This document shows positions 37,101-52,100 of a stretch of 64,000 bases of DNA, in pieces (positions within the stretch are counted from its first letter, which is position 1; every line of letters begins with the position of its first letter). Made by a program: the position numbers and the translations under genes. This DNA comes from Anticarsia gemmatalis (taxonomy: Eukaryota; Arthropoda; Insecta; Lepidoptera; Erebidae): NCBI RefSeq assembly GCF_050436995.1, contig NC_134755.1, positions 2,977,001 to 3,041,000 of the forward strand. Direction: 5' to 3'. The notes under the pieces are model-generated. The model was not told the DNA's origin. It saw only the letters and a list, made by a program, of their open reading frames with translations, and ran no database searches.

Positions 37101-40100
37101 GGCTTTGGCTTGCATGGCATGTAGAAGGGGTGGATCTCTTCAAAAGAGCGAGAAAAATCCACCTTGTAAAATAATAAAAATAATACTAATTTCAACACCT
37201 CTAAAACAACACATCATTACTATAACACTTTGGTTTCATAAATCGCTCTCAGTTCTGTTCGCTGTAGTATAAAATATGACGTAACATTACACCCCCTATT
37301 TATTCCCCTCTTCTGAAGGGGGAGCAGTGTTTAATGGTTGTTGTCGGTTATCGCCTAATATTTATGACGTTTACTTTTCTCTGATGTATGGAAATACCTG
37401 AACGTTTTTGGTTTAATGGCGAAGATAGTATAAATGAGTATTTTATGTGCAGATATTTTTTGTTTAAGATTGTTTTGTTGTCGTAAACAGCACTTTGTTC
37501 GTTCGTTCGTCGTGAGGTTAGTGATCAACCTAGAGTCAAAGTTGTTCAAGCCGCCCGAAGAATCTTATTGACAGCAACCGAGACCGAATTATTACGTGCC
37601 CTCCGAAGCACGGAGACGCTTAGTTCAAATACCACTTTACGGCCACACATCTACGGAATATCCGCGCCAAGGTTGCCTAACCCACTGATCGTTTACCGAC
37701 AAATGAGCGCAACTAGCCACGAAAACTAGCACTAATATCTAAACAATCGATTTACATAAATCATACCTTTTAAACTTACGCGACTTGTTCTTTTTTTTTA
37801 AATACATTCTACTATTAACGAAATCATGAACTTATAATTCTCGGCTTACCACCCTTCGATGTACAATGACAGTATTAGTTATAGTGTAGTATCGTATTAT
37901 CACATTGAAAATATACTTCTTCATGTCTATATACAAGATCTTCATGGTGGCTTATTAAGAAATAACGTACGTAAAATATTTTGTTTACCTGCAGCCAATA
38001 CAGTGATGGCTCCTGCTGGTACTCCAAGACCCAAAGCTGGTTTCTGTCTCTCCTCCAACCAGCCAACAGCGCCCAGAACCAGACCTCCAATACCGCAGAC
38101 AATCTGAAATTAAAAACTGGTCAGCAATATTCAAAGATTACATCCATACTTATGTATTATTATATTCTTACATACATAATAACACGTCTGTTATTTTGAT
38201 TTGCCAATGGTTCAGGCAACGGCAGCGTGTCGTGTAGGGGGCATTTAACCAAAGTCTGGGTTACTATTGAAAATATTACTATATCAATTAGAAAATACCA
38301 ATAGTTTTTTCCCCGACTCAGGAAATGAACCCGAGACAGTACTGACTATTATCGAGTTGTCGGGTTATATTCAACAGACATTATATAACATAATTGCAAC
38401 TATTTGTTTGTTACGTCAATATTTACTTTAACTTAGTAGTTTCGAGATTCAAATCCACGTGCCCTGATGTTGACCATTGCTTTACACGTTCTGCTATTTC
38501 GGAATGAATAAAATTACAATACGGTTCAAAGGAACAATAGGGAATACAAGGTCCAAAATAGAACCAGGTTCCAACAAGTTTAATTAAACAGCTCCATGTA
38601 CCTACCTACTTAAATAAACACTTGAATGTCAATTCAAGTGTGTACAATCAGCGCTATTTCAATAAACAGAATTCAAATACTTTTGGATTTTAACATAAAA
38701 CCTATTTGTAGGAATGAATATGGGCGTTAACCTGACTTGATGGGAACAATGCCAATGGTTGTGTTTTTTCCTTTGCTATATGTATATTTTTTTCCCACAA
38801 AGGTAGGCAGAGATCGAATAAGGTAAATATAACATAATATAAAATATTGTTAAGTATATTATGTAGTAGAATCCAAAAAAAAAACTGAGTTCAATTCAAG
38901 TCAATATAAGAAATTACTATTTCCATAATGATGAAAATCTCGCCAATCGTTACTCCATTTGGTTGAAATCAATGTTTGGTTTTCAGTAGCGACCCAATTC
39001 CATGCAGCTTGACCTGAGTATTATTCGAGGGTGGTGTAATGGCCGATAGTAATCGACATCCGTGCTTTATCTCAGGCCGGCTAATTATATACCAAAAAGC
39101 AAATCGCGTACTTTAATTATATACAAGTTTATTTAATTGAACAGTACTGGATAATAGGGCTATTTAATTTAGATATGATTTTTCTTTTCTGACTAACGAA
39201 AGTCATTATGTGTGGTATATTTTAAGCCAATTGTTAACTTTAAAATCAAAGTCAAAGTCAAGTCAGGGCAAGTCATGCCCACAAAATAAATCAAAACTAG
39301 TATATTAAGTTTGAGATAGTTACAACATCTCATTCTATCTTATTTAATAAGTCAGGAAATTAGCGTAAAAGCTACTGAAAACCGCCAAAAAGATATTTGT
39401 CTGGCATAAATACATTGTATAAGACTTGATACATGTCGATTCAGTGTGATCCTGAAATGTAGCATCAGCTGGCAAGTAACAAAGTACCCGTATATTGATC
39501 GATCTCTACGACATTGCCAACAAAGTTTTAAAGACAATCAATCTTTTTAAAACAACAGTTGCTAACTCTTCCAAATTGAACGAGATATAGTGAGGCAAAC
39601 TCTACATTATTATGCATTGCCTTAGTATGGATTCTAGGAAAACCTATAAATTAATTCCTTTTAGGGGATATGTATTGTCAATAACAATTTAAATTTTGGA
39701 CATAGGATTATTCGAGCCTTTATTGGTTGGGAACTAGTGAAATTGTGGTGTACACGTGTGAATCAAGCCTATATTTCACGCACCAAAAGCTGTTGATAGT
39801 GTTGCTGAACAGTGTGGTTGAGGATATCTACGTATAGATATTTCCGATCATAGAGTATATTCGGGCACGCGATACCGACCTACGGAGCCCGTGCAGCCTT
39901 AAGTAGTAAAAAAATCTGCGAAATCTCTTTACAGCATGTTTTTGACAAAATCATGTTGTACTAACCCATCGGATAAGAACTGGGCAAAGCCCCCAGTTTC
40001 TGAGTACATTTAACGATTCTTTATCTATTCAAAAGCGTTTAAACCATACAAATAAAACGCTATTGAATAGATAAACTATCGCTAAATGTACTCAGAAACC

Positions 40101-43100
40101 GGGGGTTAGTAGAGGGCTATGTAAAATGCGCGGATGGCACAGGTGTACTAAATATCAGTCTAACTGCTGCTGAGTTATGCAAAGTCAAAGTCAAATCTGC
40201 TACTAGACTACATTAATCTTATAATGTTATTTTCAAATTAAATGCATACAAAATAAGCAGTAATAGTAGCATTCAATTCAATGCTAATAGGTGGAATTAA
40301 TTGAATGCCAATCTTTCAACATTATCGTGCTTCTGACCAATTTGAAAGCATTTCGTTAAAAAAATCCATTTTGTATTAACAATATGACGCGGTTTCAACA
40401 CAATTTTGTTTCCCAATAGTCCAAGTTCTGATTGAATTTTTACTTGTATGAAATTACTTTGAACCGCAGCGGGCAAATGGCAAGTGGCAAGCAAATGGGC
40501 ATTCCAACAATACTTTTGTTTTACTTTTATTTTCCGGGTTGTTTTATAGTTCCTTTGACATTACTGTAAATAGCAAACGAATAGTTTATTGAATAAAACT
40601 GAAACTTTTTTTATGAATAAACATATTATATTCACTTGAGCGCTTTCTTAATATCAAAAAGGGGCGTCCCGTACGAACGTTCAATACAATGTTTTCTAAA
40701 AATACAAACGCAAATGAAAAGTGTTACTGTAGGCGCTGTGGTAGTTAACACAAATATCTATGGTTTAATTCCGTGTAAAGCAATATATTTTTATAGTTTT
40801 CATTTAAAGGAATTTAGCAGCCCGCATTCAAGTGTACTTCGTGTTTTGTGGCAATAACCTAGTCTTTTTTATCATATAAATGGAAACCATACATTGCAAA
40901 ATGTTTATTTCTTTTCATCTCTTCAATAGTAAAAAACATGGTTTTATAAAAATAAAGCAACAAACTTCAAACCATTTGACCATTTCCTACGTGTTAAAAT
41001 AACCGCTGATTTCGTCTAAAACCGCCTTTGATAGCGTTTCCTTGCGTACTTACACCTGGTCTTTGTAAACTTGCCTCTAGGGAGTCTTATCAGGCCTTCG
41101 CACCTACTCGAAGCGTTGGATAAATGTGACTCGCTGTCCTTCCCGGAATTCTATAAGCTTTTCAACGTACTGGAAGTATTTATACCTACCACTTTGTGTT
41201 TTAAGGTTGGGGTTTTGTAACTTTGTTTTATTCTTATTCTATTGTTTTTAGGTAGTATTATACCGTGTTTTCAAATAGGTAGATGGAGTCTGAAGACCGC
41301 TAGTTGCTAATAATATTACGCTTTGTTACCGAATGGGTACTGGAACTTAAGAACGCCAGCTGTCATGATCTCATCATTATTGAAATGTAATCTTAACATA
41401 TTTTCTAACATGCATGTTGAGCATAAAATCGCTAGTGTACGCTGCCGTAGCGCAATTTTTTACCAAGATTGACTATCTTTCAAGAAATGTTGTATGAAAA
41501 ATTGTTTAGCGTCTCCTACAAGCGTTGTAAGATCTATTCATGAAGTACATTTTGAACTCTCGATACTCCATAATCTATACTAATATAATAAAGCTGAATA
41601 GTTTGTTTGTTTGTTTGATTGTTTGTTTGAACGCGCTAATCTCAGGAACTACTGGTCCGATTTGAAAAATTCTTTCAGTGTTAGATAGCCCATTTATCGA
41701 GGAAGGCTATCTATCATCAAGGAAGATCAAGAAGGATATATATCATCACGCTAGGATCAATAGGAGCAGAGTACCAGTAAAAAATGTTACAAAAACGGGG
41801 AATATCATGACCCATTCTCTCTCATGTGACGCAAGCGAAGTTGCACGGGTCAGCTAGTATTGACTATATGGAATCGTTGGAAAAGGGGAGTATAAATCAT
41901 AAAACAGTACAAATTTGACTAAAATTGCTGGTGGCAAATGTTTTGTTCCGAATTTCAAAACGAACTGGATCAACAAATAAACTTTGGCAATCGTATATGC
42001 GACTGAAATGTTGTGAATTCCATTAATCATCCTAATGGGCGACGTTTCAAAGCGTTGAGTGAGCACCATATTTGAATAGTAATTGAATTCCCTAATTGCG
42101 GGGAAAAGTTAGTGTTTTTTTAAATTAAAATGATGGATATATTTTTAGTGCAAACGCGCTTTGGACCTGGGTTTATAGATCCCAACTGTCATATTTTAAT
42201 TAGATCACATGTTAATTAATAGCTGTGAGAGTTCGTTAACATGAAACCACGAATATTTATTTTGTTGCCTTTTCACGAAAAAACTAATAGATTGATTTTG
42301 ATGATGTTCGGCATGTAATTATGCCGAACATCATCAGTATTAGTTTATCATCTTTGACATAGGATACTTAATAGTAAATCTATTAATGCGGTTGAAGTCG
42401 CTGTTAGAATCTAGTATTAATTTATTAAGAAACTTCACTAACTGTATCTTCAGTATCCTATTAAACGTGGGACTTGGTTTTGTCTCTCTCCTACCCTAAG
42501 AAAAAGGGGTCGAAATGTAATTTATGTCCTTACATAACGACAAGGGTTTTGCAAGACTTCAGCAACATCTTAAGGGATCATCTTAAGCGTAGTATGTAAA
42601 ATTATTACACGAACAGATAATCTATAATTTATTCATCAATTACTCATGCAAAGCTGTGTACCTCTACGTGAGCTGAATTAGTATGTAGATGAAAGTTGGC
42701 TTATCGGCTGTTAGGATGAGTTAAGAACTTCGTAAGACTACCTTCTGCTTTGTTAAGACGAGTTAGCTGTGGGACGAATTCCTAAACTTTAATTATATTT
42801 TTAACTATGCTAAGTCTTTAGAATAAAATGTTAGCTTTCCCTCCGCTGCGCTGGGTTGCGTACGTCGGTCAAGCACACTATCAGTTAAGTATTTTTTTTA
42901 TTAACCCTTTTCCGTCCCACTGCAGGGCAAGGGTCTCCTCCCAAACGAAAAAGAGCGGTTAGGCCTTGAGTCCTCCAGTTAAGTATTACATAGAAAAATA
43001 TTAATATCTTTTTTAACAAAGAAAGAAAATAAAATATTTTTAAACTCTTTTATTCATAATAGTCTTGCGAACTTAAAAATAAAGGTAGATTTAAGACTAT

Positions 43101-46100
43101 AATAATTCTTGTAAACGAAGAGAAACGATCTGCCATTAGTTTAGAACGTGATCACCTACAAATGGTCAGTCGCGGACAGTTACGGATAGATGGCACCTGA
43201 CTCGCAGTGTTATGTGTTGCTTCTGTGTAGAAATGTTCCTTATAGTTTTGTTACAATTTCTGAAGGAACGTGACACTAGAAGTATGAACGAAGTACAGTC
43301 AGCCATTGACCATGATAGTTTTTACAAGGAAAATGAATTAAACCTTAACGAATTTCGCATTCTATACGAAGGCGTTAAAATGGTTATGAAAGTTAGAAGA
43401 TGTTGACGCTATTCTCAAAAAAATTAAACTAATAATATACTATCGATTATACTTTCGTTACTATCCAAAGAGTCAGTCAGCGCCAATCTGGTCGACGTGG
43501 TGCTCACGACGCAAATTAGTCTGATAGATCGTGGATCTTCGTGTTTTCAACATAGGATGATGACGTTCGCTAGTGTCGAAAAAGATATGTATATTGTTTT
43601 GATTTCGCATCACAGATACGCTTTAATCCTTTTGATAAATAATCCCAAAGTATGCTGGTTTTGCTCTTTGAGAAACACAAACCCGGAAGAGCTAGTAATA
43701 TTTCACAATAAACATTAAAAACAAACAAAAGAATGTTTATATCCAGTCGTTTCCTACAAACGCTTGCACCATTAAGTCCGGCGCTATCCCGCTTAATAAA
43801 ACGTTTCCCGTTTAAATGTTTTTTAAACGGTTAGTACAAAAACAATGAATATAGACAACGGCACTTAATTGCTCTAGTATTTGTCCCCATTTATTTATGA
43901 ATATTCATGCACATTTCGAGTAACGCGAACGGAAAAATGTACAAATTGCTCCCTAAATAAAACGGTTCGCGGAGTTTAGTAGAACATGTTGCATTTACTG
44001 AGGGACATTTAGCGGCAGTTTATCTATTCAATAGCGTTAAAACTCATACAAAAAACGCAATTGAATAGATAAACTACCGCTAAATATACTCAGAAACCGG
44101 GGGTTTGTTATTCTTTTTCGTCTATTACTTCAAGCCCGTGAGTTCAACACCCTTTGTTTGAAGATCTGTATGATGAAAATTGTATCGTATAATGATTTTA
44201 TTGTATCGTATATTCATCATGGTCAAGTCATGCTTTTCCTATTTCGTATACTTAAAAATTTACTTATTTTCACGCAAAAAAAATATTATCTCCCTTTTAA
44301 TTTACAATTGCTGTAAACTGTCGGCTTTTCCTCAAATCCTTAGAATAATCTTACCAGCTCCTTCTTACCCTATATTACTTAGGTATATGAAATATATTCT
44401 TACCTGAAGCACTCGAACCCTCAGTGCTATCGCAAAGGGATATAGCTGAACGCCATTGCCGAGAGGTAGTTCGACGTCATCTCCTCTTGAAGCACCGCTC
44501 ACGGCGCTGCACACCGACTGCTTGCGCGACCACATAGCCGCTTTGGCGTGTAGAACTGTTTGAAAGAAAGATGTATCTGATTAAACAAATATGAGTAAAC
44601 GTACTGCAGGGAGTGAGGAGCTTCCGATAGGTTAATGATTTGGCAGGATTAGTGCAGAAGGAATTATCTAATCAGTAAATCATTTAATATGAGCGTTGAA
44701 ACCAGTATACAACTCTAAGATGTGATGTTCTCCCCGCAGGCTTATGATTTGGTTAGCTGTGTACAAAAGCTTACAGTTTATTATGCTTTTCCGTATTTAC
44801 ATATTCCTCACATCATAAGCCAGTAATGTCGCTGACATTTTTTGTGGGAGGGTATTATTCGAACATTGTTTGGCATATTCTGGTATGTCGCATATTCAGA
44901 AAGATATATTTATTTTGATTGCGGGTCCGTGTTTGCTGTGATTGAATGTCTTAATCCAGAGGTTGTTCAATTTACGAATAGATATACATGTAAATAAATA
45001 AGTAAATATTATTGGAAAACTCACACACGGTTATTTGATTCCAAGCTAAGCAGAGCTTGTACTATGGTGACCAAATAACTGATAAACATACTCATATACT
45101 TTTAAATATATACTTATATAGATAAATTGACAACCAGGCTCAGAAAAAATACTCGTGCTCATCACACAAAGATTTGTCCCGGGTGGGATTCGAACCCACC
45201 ACACGCGGCGCTACGGTTGTTGCGGCGAGGTGACCGCTTAAACCACTGCACCAAACGTGCAGTTAATATAGCAATAAGTAAATAAAAAATGTGCAGAAAC
45301 TGTAAAACATACAAGAAGAAGGCAACGAACGAACTTAAAATGTACAGCTGTTTTCGTCCCTAAGTTGTTTTGACAACCTGACAATCTGTCACTAGCGAAC
45401 CGTCACTTAACTTTTAATACTGACTTGTTGAAGAAGCGCCCTTCGTAGAAACATAAACAATTAACTTTGCCAAGTTCGTGATAACTTTAACCGCGACTAA
45501 TTGAGAAGTCGGATTGTGCCCCTTGTCAATGTTCAAAACCTTCGGAAAAGTACAACAAAATAAACTGTTTTCTGTTATTGAATTATTGGTAAATATGAAT
45601 TTAGGCTTGTAAGTGTAATGTAGAGAAGTAACTTCAATAACTATAGTATTTTGTCGAAGATCTGGGAAGCAGACTGACAAACTAGATTATTATAAAGATA
45701 TGCCTCCTATATTCATGAAGCAAGCATATTGACAACTTAAAATTAGGAAATCTGATACAAATATTCAAAAAAGGTGTGTTTCTTCATAACACGTCAGATT
45801 CACACCACTACCATCGACTTTTACCAACCGAGTAGCTTGGTATCGCAAACACTGAAGTTATAAATTCTGTATTTTTGTACCTCTGCCAGTCGCGAATCAT
45901 GCATTCAAGGTTGTCTACTAAGGGGTAGGACTATAATAAGTACATACTGCGTGTAGAAATCACGTTATACATCCTTATAGCAACACTACTAGATGAGATG
46001 TTATTTGAGAATCAACCAACAGTGTTACATGTATTGCTTTTCATAATATTTTGTAAGTAAACAGCGCATGTTCGCGTGGGCGTATATTTAATCTGTTTTA

Positions 46101-49100
46101 TCTAGAAAAGTTTGATAAACATTTTGATGAAAGTTAACCTTGGCCAAAGTTAAAGATAATGTTTTATTAGTAGTCCTGTAAAAATAGCTACACATACATA
46201 TACAGTCAATGAAAAACATAAGGACACAATATCACGTTTTCAGTCATACTGTTGTGTATGAAAGTATCAATTTAATTATTAGGTACTATTAGTCGACAAC
46301 AAATACAATAGATTGTAAAATTACTTTACATAGATCAAATCACACCTTCTTTCCATGGAGGTAGGCACAGACCGGAGAAATTAAGTAATAGTTAGAATTT
46401 TACTATTTTCATGAATAAAAATTCTTGAAAATGTGGCTGCATAAACATATTTTTGCTTTTCACTGTACATGATAGATGGCGGCTTCCTTTTGTTTTTGTA
46501 ATAATAAAGGGATTTTCGTATCTATGGCTTGCACGTCATAGTCATAAAACATTTCATTACAACCCACATTTCGATGGTGTACGAAGAAAAATATTACGAA
46601 ACAGATGGGGATAATGGAAGGCTCGTATTTCTTGAACAGATGATACTTGGGATGTTTGGCGTTGTGTAGTGGACTGAACCCCGATTTCTGAGTACCTACA
46701 TTTAGCGGTAGTTTATCTATTCAATAGCGTTTAAACTCATATAAGAAAACGCCTTTGAAATCTATCAAATCTTCAATGGAACGAAACGAAACGAAAGCTT
46801 TTAACGGCGATAGTACTAAAATTCATGCACTACGAAAGAATAGGAATTAGCCCATTAGTTTACTTTCTTATTCTAAATCTTAACAGAAGACTCGTGTTCA
46901 GTTCACGGTAGAGGGTCAAATACTATCTATTTTTGTTCCGAGCCCTTTTCCTTTCTAAGAAATAGAATGAATCATGATTGAATTTATACGAAATAAACGC
47001 AACTGAGAAAACAATATTTGGTCAAATCAAGTTATGTCTCGACGCGGTCAACCTTTGGTAAATTGTGTTAACATTTCCGAGAATCGTATTTTGTACCACA
47101 CAATACGTTTATTTAAAAAAAATTACAGAAAAACAAGATGGCCAAGAAATAAATATATTATTGACAATACGATGCCTCACAACAAAAATATGAATTCACT
47201 CATCATCATTGGCCTGAATACATCTATTATAATTATCTAATTCACTAAATACCTCAGTATACCGCATACCGAATAAATTCCGCTTATAATTGCATTTATT
47301 TTTAAATGCTTGGATAAAACCATTACTTATTTTGTTGAATGTTGTGTAAACATGATCAAAATATATTCAACAGGGTGTTTATAATGATCAAACAGATAAT
47401 CCCCTATTACGAGGCTTAACTCTAGCTTAATACCGTCATCAATGTGTAAAACGCAATGTTTTACACATTGATGACGTATTAACTCAAATTATAATGAAAT
47501 ATTTTATTTAATAATTTTGTTGTACTTGTATTTACCAATTAACGCCTGTTATAGTCAAAAGTGTATAAATACACCAAAGCTTTTGTCATTTACGATGTGT
47601 AGTCTCTAGTTTGTACCATAAAATATGAAATCAGCTACTGTCATATTCCGGGCACATTACCTACCAAACTCCGGGCTACTATTGAGAACATACATAAGAA
47701 AAGTCCAAAGGTATTTTGCCAAACATAGGAATTGACACCGGCATCTAGTGGTCAGTAGTTGTAATCATAGAAACAGGCAAATATATAGTAAAAGTTAAAT
47801 AACACTGAAATAAAAGCCCGATTCAACCCACGCTCGATTTTAGGGGTATCACACATACAGGCAAATCTGCAGGAATCCCGAAAGTATTCATACGAATGTG
47901 TAAACAAAGGGAACACTTCACAATGCGAATGTATTTTCACGAGTATTCGCGAAAGCTTTTAACGGCGAATGTACTAAAATTACATTTTTGTTTCCGTTTC
48001 ACCTCGTTTATTTTAATACCGTACTTTTTGTACAATGTTTTTTGAAAAAGGTTACGCGACTACGCGCACTTCCTTTGATTTTGTTTGATACATTTTTAAT
48101 ATCATGTAGATTTGGAAGTTTTGTTTCATGATAAATCTACAATATAGCGTACAGTGTTTTAATATTGGCTTTACCTGAATATTATTTCGTTTGTTGGGTG
48201 CCTTTTACAGAGCTCATTATTACTTCAGACACTAGTATCTTCTCACGAACTTGTGAATTGTTGTTGTTTTGGACTTCTACAAACATTTTGTATGCTGTAT
48301 GTAAGTGTATCATACTATCTGAGAATTGATAATTATGTAGGGAATTTTACCAAATCATACAAGATACAACACTGTATAACTTATTTTATTTTCAGTTCAT
48401 AAAATCATGAAGACCAAGAAGAAGAATCACGATATACCTTGTTAAAAAATTACCTACGAGTACAACACTCTTGGGAAAAGACCGGACAGAGAAAGAATGT
48501 AGAAATATCGAACTATCCATTTAAAAAGTTTAACAGACTTTTTGATTTTGTTTGAAGACTTTAAGTTCTATGTACGTACTTATTCAGTGTCTACCTAGAC
48601 TAGAAGTAAGATTTTAAGAATAAATTGTATTATGTAGAGTAAAAGTAACTAGACTTAAAGTAAAGAACAAGTTTTGTAAGACTTTTATTGCAAATAACTT
48701 AATTTACTTTTATAGCAAAGAACGTAGTTTTGTGTACAAAAAAACTGCCTTAGTTATAAAATTGTCAAAACACACGGTAAAAGCCAAACAATATAACCAT
48801 TTTCATATATTGAAAAACACAACGAAAATTTATTTAATTAACATAAAAAAGTTGAAAGTTATTATATTGGATACCTATTAGCTCATACCGTAACTTAGTC
48901 TGCGTAGACTATCAGGTAGTTATATAGCTGATGTAAAATATCAGATAAATCTATGGCTAAAAGAGAGTACTGATATTACTTATGTGTTATTAGTTACTTA
49001 ACCTATAACATGTTTCATCATTATCTGTTCTATAGTTTCGGTGTAATGGAGTAAGACCAAACTTTCGTGTTTATAATATTAGGTATAGGATAAAGTACAT

Positions 49101-52100
49101 ATCTATTACTCGTCTATTAGGAGATTCAACACAGAACTTGGAGCTTAGCATCCAAATTATTATAAGACAGTTTAGCTTCAGCATAAGCCGTTTTATCTGT
49201 TCATAAACAATGCAACTAAGTTTTAGTCAAAGGCTTTACTCAAGAACTTATTGTAGTGAACTCAAAGTTCGTAAGTTGTGGTACAAATTTACGTCTCTGA
49301 CGCAATTCTCGCTAACTTTAGAAGCGATGCATATAAACTATAAAGTTTTAGTATCCAAAAACGCTTTCAAACCCAGACAAAACATAGTATGTATTGTCTG
49401 GGTTTGAAAGCGTTGCGGACTTCTGACATGTTTATTGAGTACTTTTCTGAGATTTTTCTGAGTTACAGTAGCAAATGAAACCAGTAGCCTGATTCTCTAC
49501 TACTATCGACAACTGGTCTGTGGGAAGGTCTGTCGGAACTATTTTTCAGTACATATTAAATTGAAACTCTCGATGCTTGATAGTGCCGACTGTCGGCAAT
49601 TGCGCTGCAGTTATGATATGAAGATTTCTATTAATCAGTATCTTAAATAGACATATTTTAATCGATTGATACGATCTTACCGTACCTATTTATAGAAACA
49701 CAATAATACACATTCATTCTATATTCACTTTTTCGCACATACCTATACTCACAGAAAGCAATTACTCTCATATCATACATGTAGCCCTAAAGCGAATGTA
49801 TGAGACAAGTACTGCAATAACTATTGTCATTACACCGACCTTGTCCCGAATATGTCGGAGCTTTCCGTCAATTTGATCTACCCACGGTCACTCGAGGGTA
49901 GGTCCGGCTTTAATTAAAACTCTATGTACCACTCCAGATAACAGTTTTTACGCACTGCCGATGATAGGTAGTCAACGGAAAATCTTGTACGACATAATTG
50001 CCGACCGATTTTCAAACTGTTTTAGTGGCCAGCAAACAGAATCGTTTTGACAAAGGATTGCCTACCATTACCGACTAACGACAAGCGAACAGTATTTAGC
50101 TATAAAACAAATATTTGTGAAAAACTAATCAGCGCCCCTGGTGTTTTCCGCAAGAAATATCATGCTCGAAAGTACTGGATGTAGGAAATTGCCTGGAAAC
50201 TGCGAATAATAACTTAATTTAAACAAAAATAACGATAGTCATAATGTATAAACCAAGGAATCAGCAATGAAATTTTTGTTACATAGATGTAAAGCATCAT
50301 CAGTAGTAATCTGGTCGAAACATCAAGGATCAGAAATGTGTTCATTTCAAATCTTATCGCAAACAAGACCCGTACAAAATTGTGTTATCCTTTACAAGTC
50401 GCGATAGTTTAACATAGTTAGGAAAAGTCGACGTTCCGAAATTTCAGTAAAGTTGAGTAGCAACTTATATAATGACAGTTATATAACGGCGACAGTTATA
50501 TAAGGCGAGATACAAAATAATTAAGTCAAATCTTAGTCAAACATATACTCGAAATATACAAGTTTATTTCATTTTGAGTCAGAGTACTGAGATAATTCAG
50601 TTGCTGTTTAATTAAGTTACTTCTTGGTCGGCCAGTTGCAGTGGCGCGAGGGAATTATAACTTTGTACACACTAAATGTACAGGTAAAGAGAAGGTTTAA
50701 AAGGAAATGTGTTTATTTAGCTGCTTAAAAAAATGTGTATGTAACGCAAGTGATTTTTTTAATTTACGGCCTCCGTGGCGCAGTGATTAGGGTCGCCACG
50801 CCGCTATCATTGCTTCGGGAAGTCGTGGGTTCGATTCCCACACGGAACAATTATTTGTGCGATCGACAAATATGTACTTGTTTTGCCACTGGTTGTACTC
50901 TGTGTCCGTTGTTTGTATATTTCCTAAAGTTCCAGCGACGCAAACAAATGAATCTTAGTATGCGAATTTGACACAATTTTCTGTAACAAAGAAATAATAA
51001 TAATAGTTAACCCATTACTGTCCTATAGTCGGGTAAAGGTCTCCTCTTAAAGTGATCGAGGATTTAGGCGTTACGTTCAATACACAGGCCGTCAGTGACT
51101 TTGTAGAGCTTCAAGATCAGTTCTAAAGAACTTTTAGGCATGCAAAGGTTTCACCGCTATGTTTCCTTCATCGTTAGAACATGAGTCTATTCGAAATAAA
51201 TATGATTATAACTTAAAAAAAAAAATATCGTTGAATGGAAGGCTTAGCTTGAGACCACTCAGCTATTACATAATATTCACTTATAATATCATGTTTCTGA
51301 TATATACTTAGTAGAAATCTATTAATTTAGATCAATATTAATTTCCTACACGTATCAATCTGTCTACGTTCTATATTGTTAACACATTTGGTGTACAGCA
51401 ACAATGTGGGTAGATTCATTACACGAGCAATACAAGACGGTGCAATCTCGAGCAGCCATACGCGTATTCAATCAGTGTATTGTTGGGATGCTTCCTACGT
51501 TTATAACAGATTGGATTGTTAAAACAATGAAGATACTATACATATAGTATAATAATGTCTTATATTAAGTACTTATTTGAAATATACATATATTACTTTA
51601 GGCCTTTATTCATAGGTATAAGCATCCGGTATCTATTAGTACGTTTATTGCTAGCTGCTAAATCACTTATTTTTATTTTCTCTTTTAGTCATTGGACAAT
51701 TTAGTGTCAAAATATGTTCAAGCTGTAAGAGGACTTTGGCATGGCGTAACAGCTGTTATCTTAATTGGTAAAATATACGTTTTTCGAGCCCTCAGTACAG
51801 AGACGTTCAGACCAAAATTCGGTTCGCTAAAAATATTATAAATATATTGTTTACTTTATAAAATCGTAGTTTAATGAAAAGATGTCACTTAACAGAATCA
51901 GCGACAAAAGATCGGATTCTTTCTAAAATTTTAGCAAAGAAATCTTCAGAATTATGGCCAAAATTTTGACTTATATTAATTTATCTTTATATCACAGAAA
52001 TATGAATCTACACGTTCTCTTGCTTGTAAAACCCACACAGTTTTATCTAATATATTCAGTTTTTCGTATAATGAACGTACCCTTTGTCAAGTTTTACGTC

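Noticed and set aside
42299..42336. Hairpin as a microRNA precursor
   Set aside because: The stem is only 16 bp with a 6-nt loop; animal pre-miRNAs need a longer imperfect stem. The 19- and 21-bp hairpins at 47434 and 49360 are also too short and too perfect.
43212..43718. Two adjacent plus-strand frames (64 and 73 codons)
   Set aside because: They lie inside intron 2 of the minus-strand gene, show no recognisable motif, and cannot be joined convincingly.
45160..45262. Possible minus-strand tRNA gene
   Set aside because: The B box is strong, but it is joined to a SINE body and flanked by a target-like duplication.
50768..50849. Possible tRNA gene
   Set aside because: It has A- and B-box motifs, but poor acceptor pairing, no convincing anticodon arm, and a SINE body attached that is shared with 28195-28351.
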